From Pseudopithomyces maydicus (Eukaryota > Ascomycota > Dothideomycetes > Pleosporales > Didymosphaeriaceae): DNA of 64,000 bases. Position numbers and translations under genes: made by a program. The DNA lies in NCBI GenBank assembly GCA_026873275.1, contig JANTUC010000011.1, positions 992,001 through 1,056,000 of the forward strand, in the 5' to 3' direction. The first letter of the stretch is position 1, and every line of letters starts with the position of its first letter. Below are positions 1-13,099 of this stretch, piece after piece. The notes beneath the pieces were generated by a model. It was not told the origin of the DNA. It worked only from the letters and a program-made list of their open reading frames with translations, and made no database searches.

Positions 1-168
1 TTATTAGCTGTATAGGCGGGCAGCTAATAAACTTATTAATTAATATTTTATTTACTAGCAGCATTATAAAAAAAATTATTTATTTTTTCTTTTTATAGCT
101 TTGCTAGGGCTTTTATAATAGAAATATAATTAAATTCTATAAAGTTATTTACCTAAAGATTCTATACT

Positions 169-519
169 TGTCACGGGACGGGTCGGTATCGGGTTGCACC
201 TCGGTGGTACACGGTTGGCAGGCGGTAGAAGGATCAGCTATTAGGGTAGGTCGGGGGTACTGATGGCAGCGGTGGTATAGGGCAGGCGGACAAGCAGGTA
301 GGATTAGAGACAGCTATCAGGTTATCTTATTGATACAGAACAGCTATCTACGACAGGCAGTTACCAGGCAGGCAGGTTGACTTGACAAGACGTAGCTTAA
401 AGAGCTACTAGAGGTTCAGCTGTGCAGGAAGGGTTTCTTCTCGGCAGTACTTTGGCAGCTTAACTACCTAAGCTCTTATCCAATTAGATATAATTAACTC
501 TCCAGGCTGCGTTGTGACA
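169..519 (-). repeat. LTR (3' LTR of the gypsy element)
   Basis: A 351-bp repeat that starts TGTCAC and ends GTGACA, a 6-bp terminal inverted repeat containing the TG..CA ends of an LTR. It matches 5761-6111 and 15164-15514 along its full length without indels; the differences I see are C/T or G/A. Because the coding sense is minus and the polypurine tract lies just inside it, this is the 3' LTR. Confidence 0.95.
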
Positions 520-522
520 GTA

Positions 523-532
523 CTCCCCCTTT
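523..532 (-). other. Polypurine tract of the gypsy element
   Basis: On the minus strand this reads AAAGGGGGAG, three bases before the LTR begins. A purine run at this place primes plus-strand DNA synthesis in LTR retrotransposons. It fixes the orientation of the element independently of the coding domains. Confidence 0.8.
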
Positions 533-564
533 AGGTCAATACTCCTGTAAGACGACCTATCTAG

Positions 565-760
565 GGCCAGGTTTAGTTAGATATCTACAATAGAAGTTCC
601 TAATTAGCTCAGCGGCGCCTTCTAAGTACTTAATAGGCTTAGAAGTATGATCCGGATACTCTACCTATTTGATAGTATAGTACAGGCGCGGCTTGCCTCT
701 ACCGCGGCGCTCCTAGTAGAAGTTAATAACCTCTTCAACCTCAAACTGTTCAATACTATC
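565..760 (-). pseudogene. Chromodomain at the end of gypsy pol (RIP-damaged)
   Basis: The minus-strand conceptual translation keeps a chromodomain pattern: an EVEE start near 755, a glycine/arginine-rich turn, a YPDH core, then a leucine/glutamate helix ending in the RYL..KPGP motif near 565. Two conserved tryptophan positions are now TAG stops, as expected when RIP changes TGG. Chromodomains of this type let chromovirus integrases recognise methylated histone H3 and favour insertion in heterochromatin. The element sits inside AT-rich, presumably heterochromatic DNA, which fits that habit. Confidence 0.8.
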
Positions 761-889
761 TACTTTAACAGGTGGTGGTAGAGGCTAGCGTTATCTAGAT
801 ACAAAGTCTTCGGATGCAGGTCTCAGCAGGCTTATATTAAATATAAGGTATATCCTTATAGTAGCAGGCAGCTGTAGTTCACAGGCGTA

Positions 890-1900
890 GGTACTAATTA
901 TCCTTTTAACAGCGAATAGGCCTAGGTTCTTCCAGTTTAGCTTCTTCTAGGGACGCAGAGTCTGGATATTCTTTGCATTAAGCCAGACCTTCTTTCTAGG
1001 GCGGTAGCGACGGGCAGGTTTCCTCTTCCAGTTAGTATAGCCCTCCCATCGAGCTTAGGCAGCAGTAATCTCAGTCTTATAGTACTTATAGATCTTCCTT
1101 ATTTAATTAGTAAATAGGGCGGCGTCTTGTACAACAGGGCGGGCATTAGGTTGGACTAGTTTAAATCTAAATTAAGATTTAAATCTATACAGAGCGAAGA
1201 ACAGGGAGACGCGTATGGTTTTAAAGACTTAGCTATTGCCGGCGAACTTAGCAGAGGCGAGCCAGTTACACTAGTTATTCTAGAGGTAGAATATATACAC
1301 CCTTAAGTACTGCTCCAGAATTGCATTCATCCTCTTAATTTAGCTGTTAGACTCAGGGTGCCAGGCAATAGACAATTATATATAGGTATTTAGCAGCTTA
1401 TAAAGGTGCTTCTAAAAAGTAGATATAAATTAAGTACCTCTATCAGACACTATAGTTTTAGGCAGACCGTATAGTCTCTAAATATTATCTTAGAATAAAT
1501 AAGCCAAAGTCTCAGCGTTGCAGGTCCCCTTACAGGGGATTAATCAGCAGAACTTAGTAAGTCAGTAGACTACTACCAGTACAGTATTAAACCCGCTGCT
1601 CTCAGGCAGATGGGTGATAAAATCTATTAATAGGTATTTCCACACTTTTCCAAGTACAGGGAGCAATTTCAGGACGCCTTAATAGCCTTCTCTAGAGGGC
1701 GTAATCCTTCAGTAGGTCTAGCAGTTTCGGACCCAGTGGTCTACGTACTTTATTATACCAAGCCAGTAGAAGCTTCGTGATAGTAGCTTATAAGTCTTTA
1801 AGCATCTAGGGTGTCCAGCAGACTAACTATTATACATCTTTTATAGTAGTGTTGCCTTCAGGTCGTCTAAGTCAGGTATATATAATTAATTCCTATAGAA
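890..1900 (-). pseudogene. Integrase region of gypsy pol (RIP-damaged)
   Basis: The minus strand reads as a Ty3/gypsy integrase interrupted by stops. The core begins around 1625 with a FITHLPESSGFNT-type strand, is followed by SDRGT near 1440 and by NAILEQYLR near 1310, and continues into the C-terminal RWEGY and LGPF/L-type segments down to about 890. The position of the first catalytic aspartate now reads tyrosine followed by a stop. The enzyme would have inserted the cDNA copy; it is not functional here. Confidence 0.82.
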
Positions 1901-2299
1901 TAGTAGGCCTAAGTCTTATAAGCACTCAGCCAGGGTTATTAATGGGTACTTACTAGCGTTCTTATTTAATACTTCTAGTATCTCGCTAGGCAGAGGGTCC
2001 AGTTCATATATAGTCCTTAAGGACTCTCTCATCCAGTCAGGCAGGGATAATAGCAGGCTATTAAAGGCAGGTATTGTTAGCTAGTTAATACCTATAGTAG
2101 TTAGGCGAAGCTTAGCGTGCTCATATTAGCTATTTAGTTATATAGTAAACTTAGCAGAGAAGTCTTCCAAGCTACTATACTTTAGTACTGTCTAACTCTA
2201 GTATAAGAGGCGTTTATCCCCCTCTTTAGGCAAATCCTCTAACCTCCTAGTCAGGCTATCGGGCTTAACTCCTTGCTTTCCTGGTCAGTAGATAATCTT

Positions 2300-3600
2300 A
2301 AAGTTAAATCTAGATAGGAATTTGGACCATCTAGCTTAGCGGCGATTCAGCTTCTTTATAAATATAAAGTACTCCAAGTTGCGGTAATTAGTTAGGATCT
2401 ATACCTTATACTAGCTCATTTCTAGCTCAGCAAACTATTTCTCTAAGTAGCGTATAATTACGAGGAGCTCCTTATTATATATCTCATAGTTGCACTCAGC
2501 AGGCGTCATCTTCTTTAAAAAAAAGTAATAAAATATAGTTCACCCTCCTCATCGTGCTGCGACAGGACACTAGCTACTATATAGTCTAATATATCTGTCT
2601 CTAGGACAGCAGGCTTGTCCCAGTCAAAATACTTCAGTATAGGACCAAAGATAAAAGCCCTTTTCAGCTTCTTAAAGGCCTCTTAGTAGGCAGGGGTCCA
2701 AATAAATAGGATATCTTTTCTCTTTAGGGCAGTGATAGGGGCCAAGATTTAAAAGAAGTCCTTAATCCACCTATAATAAAATCCAGTAAATCCAATGAAC
2801 GACTTTATATTAGTAACTGTCTTAGATAGTCTCCAGTCTACTATTATTTTAATCTTAGTAGAGTCTATCTTCACGCCTTCAGCGCCTATTATAAACCCCA
2901 GATAGACTACCTCTATTATAAAGAAGTCACATTTTAACAGTTTCGCATACAGCTAGTTCTAACATAGAACCTCTAGGATTGCTTAAATATATTGTACATG
3001 CTCCTTTCTTGTCTTACTGTAGATCAAGATATCGTCTAAGTAGACTTAGTAGAACAGGTTAATATATAGGCGCAGAATATTATTTATAAAGCGCTGCCAG
3101 GTTGCAGGCGCTCTAGTCAGTCTAAAAGGTATTACCAGTGACTCAAAGAGTCCAAACTTGGTACGGAAGGCAGTAAGGTACTTAAGACCTTTCTTAATCT
3201 GGATATTATTGAACGCAGCTACTACGTTAATCTTTGAAAAATACTTCATACCCTATAGGCTATTCAGGGTCTCTTTAGTCAGAGGCAGTGGGTATTAATC
3301 CTTCTCTAATACCCTATTCAGTCCTTAATAGTCTATACAGAGGCGCAGGCTTCCATCAGGTTTAGATACAAACAGCACAGGTAATAAGGCAGAAGACAAG
3401 CTAGATTAAATAAATCCTTTATATAGATTCTCCTCAAGCCACTCCTTTAGTACTAAGAGCTGGTCTCGTAATATTAGATACAAAGGCCCCTAAGGGGCGA
3501 CTTAGCCCTCTATCAGCTTGATATCGTAATCATATAATTAATAGGGTGGCAGCTTTTCAGCCTCCTTCAAACTAAATATATTAAAGTAGTCCTCTAGCTC
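2300..3600 (-). pseudogene. Reverse transcriptase and RNase H region of gypsy pol (RIP-damaged)
   Basis: The longest open piece, 3046-3249, encodes a typical gypsy RT palm segment (YFSKI..VVAAFN, TAFRTKFGLFE). It runs into a YLDD catalytic box at 3031-3042, which is still intact, after one stop codon. Downstream, about 2780-2500, a GFTGFYYR motif, a WT..EAF helix and a VLETD..DYIVASVLSQ strand mark the start of RNase H. Scattered stops prevent translation. Retention of YLDD beside nonsense codons fits random transition damage, not selection. Confidence 0.88.
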
Positions 3601-3899
3601 AGCCAGCAGCTTAGTAGTAGGTGTAGTCTCTTAAGACTCTACTAAGTCTTTTAGAGCAGTGTCCACTTGTTCCAGTAACACTTAATATATAGTTATACCT
3701 CGTCAGGCATACATGCTCACAGCTCTTAGGGATATAGGCTAAATATCTAGCCTCACTGGCTCAGGGTCTGTAGTAGGGCTAGTAACGTCCTTAAGATAGG
3801 CAACGTTCTCAGGGCAGTCCTTTAGCGGGATGTTAGAGATAGCTTGTACGCGCGACAGTTTTAGTAGCGTATTATAATACTTCTAGTAGTACCTACTAT

Positions 3900-4230
3900 T
3901 GAATATTATAGTACCTTTTCTAAACTTCAGTTTAGGGTTATGCAGTTTCAACTAGGGGATACCCAGGATAATTAGGTAGTAGGATAGGTTAGTGGCAAAC
4001 AGGAAAGCTTCCTTCTCTAGGTGATTATATATCCTCAGGTCGGTGACTAGGAAGTGGGTTATAGTAGCAGATTCTTCTCCCTCTCTATTAAAGTTGAGTA
4101 GGGGTATAGGTGTCTTTATCGGCTCTAATTAATAGTCTCTAGATATAGCTTAGTTCTTATTAATAAAGGCTACTCCTTTAGCTTTAGAGTTAGTTATAGC
4201 GTAGGTAGGCAGCGTATAAGCTCCTTATTT
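3900..4230 (-). pseudogene. Aspartic protease region of gypsy pol (RIP-damaged)
   Basis: The minus strand shows the retropepsin layout of gypsy elements: a (T)NSKAKGVAFIN segment where DSG..G.AFID is expected, a central ITHFLVTDL strand, then a LIILGIP motif near 3960. The catalytic aspartate position reads asparagine, a G-to-A change, so the protease is inactive. It would have cut the Gag-Pol polyprotein. Confidence 0.7.
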
Positions 4231-4529
4231 TAATAAGGCTTCCTATATTATAAGCTAGGTACGGTTTCTCCTTCTCTTCTCTAGGTCTTTGTTCAGAAAA
4301 GTTTTATATAGTTTTATAGCGGTATTAGCGGCGGTAGGGCGCGTATCTAGCGCTTAATTGCGACTTAGATCAAGGCTACTCCTTTTACTAAGGAGCGGCG
4401 GGAGGATGTAGGCGATAGAAACGAGCGGCCTCTCCTTAACTGAGGACTAAGGCTATAGGCAGGGCTGTAAAAGAGACTGGATATACAGCCTTCGCGCAGC
4501 TAAGCTAGTCTGATAGGGGCAGGTTATAG

Positions 4530-4571
4530 GCAGTCGGCAACTAAGTGTCCCTTTACTTTGCAGCGGAAGCA
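4530..4571 (-). pseudogene. Gag CCHC zinc knuckle
   Basis: The minus strand encodes CFRCKVKGHLVADC, a perfect C-x2-C-x4-H-x4-C retroviral-type zinc knuckle, which in Gag binds the element RNA. All four ligands are intact here, unlike in the older copy at 17127-17168. The rest of gag, roughly 4600 to 5700, is interrupted by stops. Confidence 0.88.
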
Positions 4572-5760
4572 CTCTCCTCGCTCTCTATATCCATTAATAT
4601 TATAACTCTAGTAATTCTAGTTCTAGTATCGGCAAGTAGTGCTAAGGTCTATAAGATTAGAGTTGGGTATACGCTGATTACGGCTTAACTAGGGAGCAGG
4701 TATAAAAGTAGTCTAGTATTATATATTCCGTCGCGGGGCGCGGGTATTAGACAGGTTGTTATAATATCTTCTCTTATTCTCTAGCTTCTGCAGGAAGGTG
4801 GTAAACTTATATATATTATAGTTAAGCGCGTCTACGTTGGCGAGCTGGTTTCTTAGCTTATAGGATAAGACAGCTTCTAGTAGGGTAGTTTAAGAGTCCT
4901 TCTAAACCTCTCCTTCTAGGGCAAGATATTAAAACTCAGCATAAAAAATAGCAAACTCCTTATTTTACTACTTTAGCTAGAATAGCTTCTTACGCGCGTT
5001 ATTTACACAATTAGGGTCTCTATAGGCTCGTTCTAGGACACGCAGGACATTAGGATAGTCAGATAGCTGGCACTCGCCATCTAGGATATACAGTAGGATC
5101 TGCGCGTAGACAGGGCCTTCTAGTTAATTAGTTATATAGGACATTCTTTCAGCAGAGGTAGGAAATTAATTAGCGTTAGTCTTTATCTTCTAGTAAATTT
5201 TAAATTAGAAGCAGCAAAAATCCTTCTAATCTCCTTTAAAGATCACTAGGTTAGAAAGTCGTTTAGATAGGCGGGCAGAAGAGGTAGATTAAAAAGCAGC
5301 AAATGGAACCTCTGCAGCTATTGCAGCTAGGACAGCTTTAGTAACTAGTAGGTTAGTTGATACAGGCGTTCTCACATTTAGAATAGCAGCCTCTAGAGCT
5401 CTATCCTTCTTAGTACGTAGAGAGTAGAAGCTTTTAATCTTTTCATTAATCTCTGCCTTTTAGTAGGTAATAACCCCCACTTAGTGGTTAACCTATTCCT
5501 TTAGGGCTTAGTTTTCTTTCTCTAGGATATTAACGTAGACACAGAGCAGGGCATCTTCTTTGCGTATATTATCTAGGTCCTTCTATAAAGTGCTGGTCTA
5601 GTTGTACAGCTAGCTAAGGTATTAGAATTACAGTTCTAGGGCAGCTTATACCTCCTCTAGCAGGGACTTCGGCGAATTAATATTTATAGACGGGCAGAGG
5701 ATATTTAACATCTCTTAGAATTAGTGGTAGGTAGCTGGTCCTTAGGTAGGAGCTACGTAG

Positions 5761-6111
5761 TATCACGGGACGGGTCGGTATCGGGTTGCACTTCGGTAGT
5801 ACACAGTTAGCAGGCGGTAGAAGGATCAGCTATCAGAGTAGGTTAGGGGTACTAATAGCAGCGGTAGTACAGGGCAGGCGGATAAGCAGGTAGAATTAGA
5901 GATAGCTATTAGGTTATCTTATTAATATAGAATAGCTATCTACGATAGGCAGTTACTAGGTAGGCAGGTTAACTTGACAAGATATAGCTTAAAGAGTTAC
6001 TAGAGGTTTAGCTGCGCAGGAAGGGTTTCTTCTCGGCAGTACTTCGGCAGCTTAGCTACCCAAGCTCTTATCCAATCAGATGTAATTGACTCTCCAGGCT
6101 GCGCCGTGACA
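5761..6111 (-). repeat. LTR (5' LTR of the gypsy element)
   Basis: A 351-bp copy of the LTR. It starts TATCAC where the other copies have TGTCAC, a G-to-A change that has damaged the terminal dinucleotide, and ends GTGACA. It is immediately followed by ATACT, matching the five bases before 169. As the upstream LTR on the coding strand it would have carried the promoter. Confidence 0.95.
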
Positions 6112-7179
6112 ATACTAAAGTAATTACTTTCTTTATTCTCTACTTCTAAGCTAGCTTATTAAGTTATATTCTATTTTTAGAACTATAATCTACTACTAGT
6201 TTTTAAATTTATAATTAGTAATAGATAATATTTTTATAGAAAAACTTAATAATTTTTTTAAACTAATTTTATAAAGCGCTTTTATTTTTAATTAATTAGT
6301 AACCTATTTTTAAGCTATAATAAAGAACGAATATTCTTTACTATATAATATATATATAATATCTATAAATACCTTTTCCTATAGAGTCTAGCTATACGTG
6401 GTAGTTAGTATATATTATATTCTTTTTAATAAGTAGATCTAATATTTAATATAAGTAATAATATATTTCTTTACTGTGTTCTAAAGGTCTTTTTATTAAT
6501 ATTATTAAATAATAATAGTACTAGTCCTATTAATACTTTAGTATCTTAATTATATATAAACTTTTATAATTATAGCTTCTTAAGTAGTCTTATTATTTAT
6601 AACTTTTTTTATTATTATATTCTTAGACGCCTTCTTAAATAGTATTATATTTAAAAAATAGAAGGTTAAGGCTTATTACTTTTATACTCTCCTCTTTTTA
6701 GCTAATACTTTTAGAGGAACGTATTAATATATTAAATATTAAGTAATTTCCTTAGACTTATCCTTATATCTAACCCCTAGTAGATAATTATTAGTAGGCA
6801 TTTTATAAATTAATAAGTTATATTTTATACTCTTATATATAGTATAATTAATATATATATTTAAATTATTCTTAAGCTCTTCTAGCGACTGCTAACTATT
6901 TAGTTAAGAATATTAGAAAAATATATTTATAATAATATATTTTTTCCTTTTATATACTTAATCTTAAAATCTTATAATAAAATAATAGCTATTTATTAAT
7001 TTATTAATAAGTTTAACACCTTAATACCTACTTAATTTAATTAGTAAATTAGGACCTAAGTATTTATTTTAATTATAAAATATACTTTATAGAGGTAGTG
7101 CCGCAGTTTCTTTAATACTTATAATATTATTTTAGTTTTTAGTTTAATAAAGTGCTATTTCTATTATTCTATAAACTAT

Positions 7180-7560
7180 ATAATACTTTTAAATTATATA
7201 GAGTAATATTTCCTATTAGCCCCAAATTACTTAATTATTATTTTTATTCTTTAAGCGCTTATATCTACCCCTAAACATATTATTTACTTAAAATTATAAT
7301 CTAATACTACTAGTATAAGTATTAATATAATAGTATACTTAAGCCTATTTATAGCTTTTTATTAAAGCTCTCCTTATAGAAAGTCGATATTCTTTTTTAT
7401 TAAGTAGAAAAAAGGCTTTATAATTAGGGTAAAATATTAAATCTATTACTAATAGTAAATATATATTTTTATAAATATTCTAACTTCCTTCTAATTATAA
7501 TATTTTAATTAATTAAAAATCTTCTCTATCTTAGACTTCTAAGGGTGTTATTCTATAGCA
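7180..7560 (-). pseudogene. Remnant of an older gypsy pol (RNase H region)
   Basis: A heavily AT-biased minus-strand translation still shows a gypsy order: a YY-type joint, PLFYLTKK-like spacer, a helix ending in ALT-type residues, then LVVLDYNFK and IICLGVDISA, which match the strand holding the RNase H aspartate in a gypsy subgroup different from the element at 169-6111. There are many stops and no flanking LTR that I can find. It belongs to the older layer of insertions into which the younger element inserted. Exact limits are uncertain. Confidence 0.55.
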
Positions 7561-10500
7561 TTAATTTTATAGTTAACTGCTATTAGATAATCTATTTCTT
7601 AAAAATACTTTACTCTAGATACTATACCCCTAACCTTTTTTATATTTATTAGGACTTAGTTTACCTTCTAAATATATTTTAGTATATATTTATAGACGGT
7701 AAATAATTTTAATATTAATAATAAATTTACTTCCCTTTCGCTCCTTCTATATATATATTATTAATAAATAGGGTATAGTTATATAAGTAGTATTTTTATA
7801 AAACTTTAAGAATAGCGCAAAGGAATACTATAAGTATATTTATTATTTTTTAGAATAGGATGCACTATTATATTAATAGATTAATTATTATAATAATAAT
7901 AATATTATAACTATTCTTATAAAGCTCTGTTTAGTTATACTTTAAAAAGAAGTTTATTAATATAATTAAAAAATTACTAGTAAATATCTCTAAAAAGTTA
8001 TTTATATATAATAGGAGTATTATATTTTATATAATTACCTTATTTATCTTCTAGGCGTTAAAGATAAATTAATACTTAAAGTCCTTTTTTAGTATTAAAA
8101 ATTATAAATTATAATATTAGCTATTATACTTCTCTATTATATTTTATATAATATATTTTTATATTATCTTTATTACTATATCCTATAATTTTTTTAAAAG
8201 TTAGAAAGTAGACTCCTGCTAAGTAATATACTTCATAGTATAAATTTAATATAATAGTACTATATTAAGAAAGAATCTTTCTATTTTATTAAAATTAAAT
8301 ATAATTACTCTTTTTTAATTATATATTATCTTCCTTATTAAAGCCACTTCTTTTGGGTATAAATAAGGACTAAATTAAAAAATTTTAAGTTAAACCCTTA
8401 TTAATCTAGTTCTTTTAATAAATTTAGTATACCTCCTCTTAAATAAGTAATTATATAGTTTGAAGGGAGCTAGCGTAAAAGTATAATATTATTTTTATTT
8501 ATATATTTACTTACTTTTTTAATTAAAGTTATTAAAGTTACTAATTACTTAATAGTCTTTTAGTATATTTACTAAGCGAACCTTATTAATTATTCTTTTA
8601 TATATTATATTTACTATCTCTTAATACTTAATTATACTTAAGTTTACTACCCTCTATTTTTTATTATTATAATAAAGAAGCTATTCCTAAAAAAGTACTA
8701 AAGTAAATAAATATTCTTTTAGCTTCTTCTACCTTTCTTACTTCTATTATTATATATCTTATATAGTATTATTTATATTTATATAAGTATAAAGGTATCT
8801 TTTATAATTAGTAACTAATCTATTTATATTTTTAGTTTAGTCTACCGCTTCCTCTAATTCTTAATAAAATATAAGTTTTATAATTTACTTAGCTCTGTAT
8901 CTACCTTAATTAGAATATAATTATAAATATAGTTAATTTTAGCTATAGGCAATTATATTTTTTTATTATATTTATACTTTTTTTAATATAATACTTAAAA
9001 GGAGTTATCTTTTTTATTTTATAAATTAGAGATAATAATTATATTTAATATCTTTATTATATAAGGGCTATATCTACCTAACCCTAATACTAGTAGATTA
9101 AATATAATAAAGATAGTATTCTTTTATAGGTTAGGCAAGAATATCTTATAGTATAATTAGCCTTATATAATATATTATATAATTAGTCTTACTACTGTAT
9201 ATTATAACACTCTTAAATTAATAAATTATATTAAATTCTTTACTATTTAAAAGTAAATAACTATTATTATTATTTCTATTTATACTCTAATATTATAGGC
9301 GGTTCCTATAATTAGTGACTTTTTTTATTTATAGATATAAGTATACTTTACTTATATTTATTTAAGGTATTTTTATAGACTAGATATAGTATCTTTATTA
9401 TACTTTTTTAAATTAGATTTATCTGTAATCTAATATTAATAAGATATTTTATTTTATATTTATCCCTATTAAATTAAGTTTATTAAGTGAGGAGTTCTTA
9501 CGCTAGCATAACTGAATTATTATTTTATTTTTACTATTAGATTCTCTCTTTTTTTTATCATTTTTTTAATCCTCCTAAGTATCTCTTTTTTTAAATACTT
9601 AATATTCTATCTCTTAAATTTTTGCAACTTTCTTAAGTAAAATTTTAAAATTTATAATTTTTTATTTCTATTTTAAATACTTTTAAGCTAAATATATTAA
9701 TCCCTACTCTTTTAATACTAATATATTAGACTAACTAATTAAATAATATATAAGTAATCTATATATTATTTTATTAGTCTAGTCCCTTTCTTTTTTACTA
9801 TTTATAGCTTAATAAATCTTGTTTACTTTAATTAGGTAGTATATTTTAAATATAGTATTTTTTTCTATAAATTAAATAAATCTATTTTAGTCGGTATAAT
9901 TAATCTTCTCTTTTTAGTTAATAGCTTACGATAGTAGTTAATAGAACTTAAAGTAGTAAATAAAGTTTTCTATAATAAGATATTAAACTTCTTAATTTAA
10001 TAACCTTTAAATAATATTTATTTTAAAAGTTTTTAAATTAATACTTTAATATCTTCTATTTAGCTAGGCTCTTAATAATAAAGACTTTCTTATTACTTTA
10101 CTCAAAATATTAACTAGAAATATTATACGCCTTTATAAAGGGTCTATTAAGGATTATTTAAAAGAGTCTAAAAGCCTAAATCTCTATATAATAAATGATA
10201 AGGTTATTAATTCTTAAGTATTTTACTTAATAAAAGAGTATAAAGTAAAAAAATTAAGTATAAGTGCTTATTAGCTAACTATATTATTTTATTTATAATA
10301 AAATACTACTTTTAAAGTAATATAACTTTATAGGCTATTTTAAAAGGCCCTTTAAGCCTTTATAATAGAAGTATAAGGCTATAATAGGGCAAAGTTACTA
10401 TTAAATAGAGACTGTAATAGTCTATATAACTAAAACCTAGTTTATATATTTACCTTTTTTAGATCCTTTTTAAAATAATCCTCTTTAAAACTATTAATTA

Positions 10501-13099
10501 TATTATAAAGGGTAGAATACACCTTTTATAAACTACTCTTAAATATATTAGCCGCCTTAAAGAAGATATTAAGATTATATTTATTTATTATAATTTTTAA
10601 TATAGTGTTGCCTTATACCCGCGCCTTAAAAATTATAAATAAAATATTACTTTATAGCTCTAGCTAAACCTCTTAATAGATCTAATTTTATACTTATTAA
10701 TTAGTAATTTAGAATTTCTTTATAACCTTCTATAGGAGCCACTTATATTATTTTATAAATAGAATTATATTAGATATATCTTTTAGTAAGTAGTTTACAT
10801 TATTAAATTGGAAGTAGAAGGACTTAAAAGACTAATTATAAAAGTAGTAGGTCTAATTTTTATTATATAATTAAATAAGCTACAGGCAATAGTAACTTAA
10901 TAATGCTGGCACTATCTATAGTTAAGTAATTAATAAAATTTATAGGCGATTGTATAGGTTTACCTACTTTATATTCTTAGTTAAAATAAGATTATAAGTG
11001 TACTAAATATCCTAATTTATATAAATAAAAATATAGCTTAAAATACCCCTCCTCTACTTTTTTAGCCTTTTTATAAAAATATAAATAGTATTTATATTAT
11101 ATATAAGTAAATTACTAGGCGTAGGCCTAAGTAATAGTATATATAATAATATATATTCTTTATCCTGCTAATATAATCCTTAAAAAAAGAAGAAATCCTT
11201 TTTATATTTTTAAATTTAATTTTGCTCTATATAGGCCCCTATATATATTATAAATTTAGTATAGTATTATATTATTCTTAGCTTAAAGTTCTAAAAAGTA
11301 TTAAAATAAAACCTTTCTAAGAAGGGTTAATTTACTATTATTTAAAAAATATCTATCTCCTTTTAATAAGCTAAAATAGCCTTCTAAAGACCCTCTTAAT
11401 TATTCTTTTTAAACTTTTTTATAAATTTAATTATATATTTTAATTAAGTTTAATTAAAGTCTAAAAGTTATAGAAGCTTATTAAGATTATTATATTAATA
11501 ATAATTAGTAATATAATTATAGTCTTCTAGGAATTCTATTATATTATTACTATTAAAGTATAATAGAAGGCTTAATATATATAGCTATAATATATATCTT
11601 TTACCTTTAAAAGGTATTTAATACTCCCTAGAATAGATTAGCTTAGACCCTAATTTATTTTTATTATCTTTAAATAGGGTAGATAGCTTTTAGCTACTAT
11701 TATTATTAATTAAATTATATTTAGTATATATAGATATAATAATAATAGAATTATAAATAATTATAATTAGTAGTAGAGGTATATAAATAGTAAGCTAGAT
11801 ATAATATAATAGTAATTTAATAAATAATAGGAAATTTATAATAAAGAGTTTTTTATTTTATAATTAGAAATCCTCTTAGCTCTAACTATTTTAGTTAATA
11901 TTTAATTAATATACCTTTTTAAAAATTATTAATTATATAATATCTTCTTAGTATACTTTTATTCTTTTAGTAATAACTATAGCGCCTATATATAGACAGA
12001 ATACTTCTTATATTAAATTTAGAGCTTTTTACTTTCTTATTTAAACTACTTTTATTTAATTATAATTTTTTATTACTAGGGCACCTAAAATTTTATTAAA
12101 TATAATAATTTATTATATTACTATAGTACTTTATATTCTGCACGGGTAGCTTAATAAATTAATAAATATATAAAATTAAATTAATATTTATTAAATAACT
12201 CTTTTTTAGTCTCTTTCTACTTACTGCGCCCCCTAATATAATTATTATTAAAATAGTATTAGGTATATATAAGGATTTTTAATTAGAATCTTATAAATAT
12301 CCCTAATAAAATAAGAAATTTAAGTATATTAAGCGCCTATAGTAGTAGAGGTTAATAGAGTTACTATATAAGTATAGTAGATAGTTATAATATATATAAT
12401 AAATTAAAACTACTTAGTAGAAAAGCCTTATTATTATTTTTATTTAAATTATAAAATATAAAAATAGAATACTCTTCCTATTAAAAGTCTCTATTAATAG
12501 ATATACTACCTAAAGCCTTACCTAATACTATATAGTTAATTAATTAAACTATTTATTCATGGGGAGACTACCTCCCTATAGTATAATACTCTAGAGTTCT
12601 ATTATACCCTTTTTAGAGTATTATATTATATAATTTTAATTTATTTTGAATTAAGTTAATTCTTCTATTAAAAATATTTACCGCCCTATTAAGAATTTCT
12701 AACTAATAATAAATTATAAAGTTAAAGTTTATAAGGAACTCTACCTATTATACTTATTGTTAATTAAGTTTCTCTATTAATATAAGACTAAAAAAATTAA
12801 TATAATTTATTTATATTTTAATTTTTATAAACGCTTTTATAAGCTGCGTTTCTTATTATTTATAAGTATTTATTACTTTTAGTAATTTCTTATTATAAAT
12901 CTTATAGTTTAACTCTACCCTAAAGAATTTTTATAAATAGAAAAATATTAGTCTCCACTTCTTATCCTTAGACTATTATATAAATACTACTTTTAATATA
13001 TAGTTAAATTTATTTATTTAAATCTAGGTTTTCCTCTACAGGTTAAATATTTATAAGAGGGGTATTAAGAGAAATAATTTTTTTAAATTTTTAAATATT

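Larger units (their letters stand above)
169..6111 (-). mobile_element. Ty3/gypsy chromovirus LTR retrotransposon, RIP-damaged
   Basis: A 5.9-kb element bounded by two 351-bp LTRs and flanked by the 5-bp target duplication ATACT (164-168 and 6112-6116). All coding signals are on the minus strand and run gag, protease, reverse transcriptase, RNase H, integrase, chromodomain from high to low coordinates. That order defines Ty3/gypsy, and the C-terminal chromodomain places it among chromoviruses. A polypurine tract sits next to the downstream LTR at 523-532. Every domain is interrupted by stop codons, many of the TGG-to-TAG or CAG-to-TAG type expected from RIP, so it cannot encode intact proteins. 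It is less AT-rich than its surroundings and therefore inserted later than they were mutated. Confidence 0.93.

Noticed and set aside
8464..9510. Shared TTACGCTAGC string in inverted orientation, considered as terminal repeats of an element
   Set aside because: Identity extends only about 10-12 bases and no target duplication is visible.
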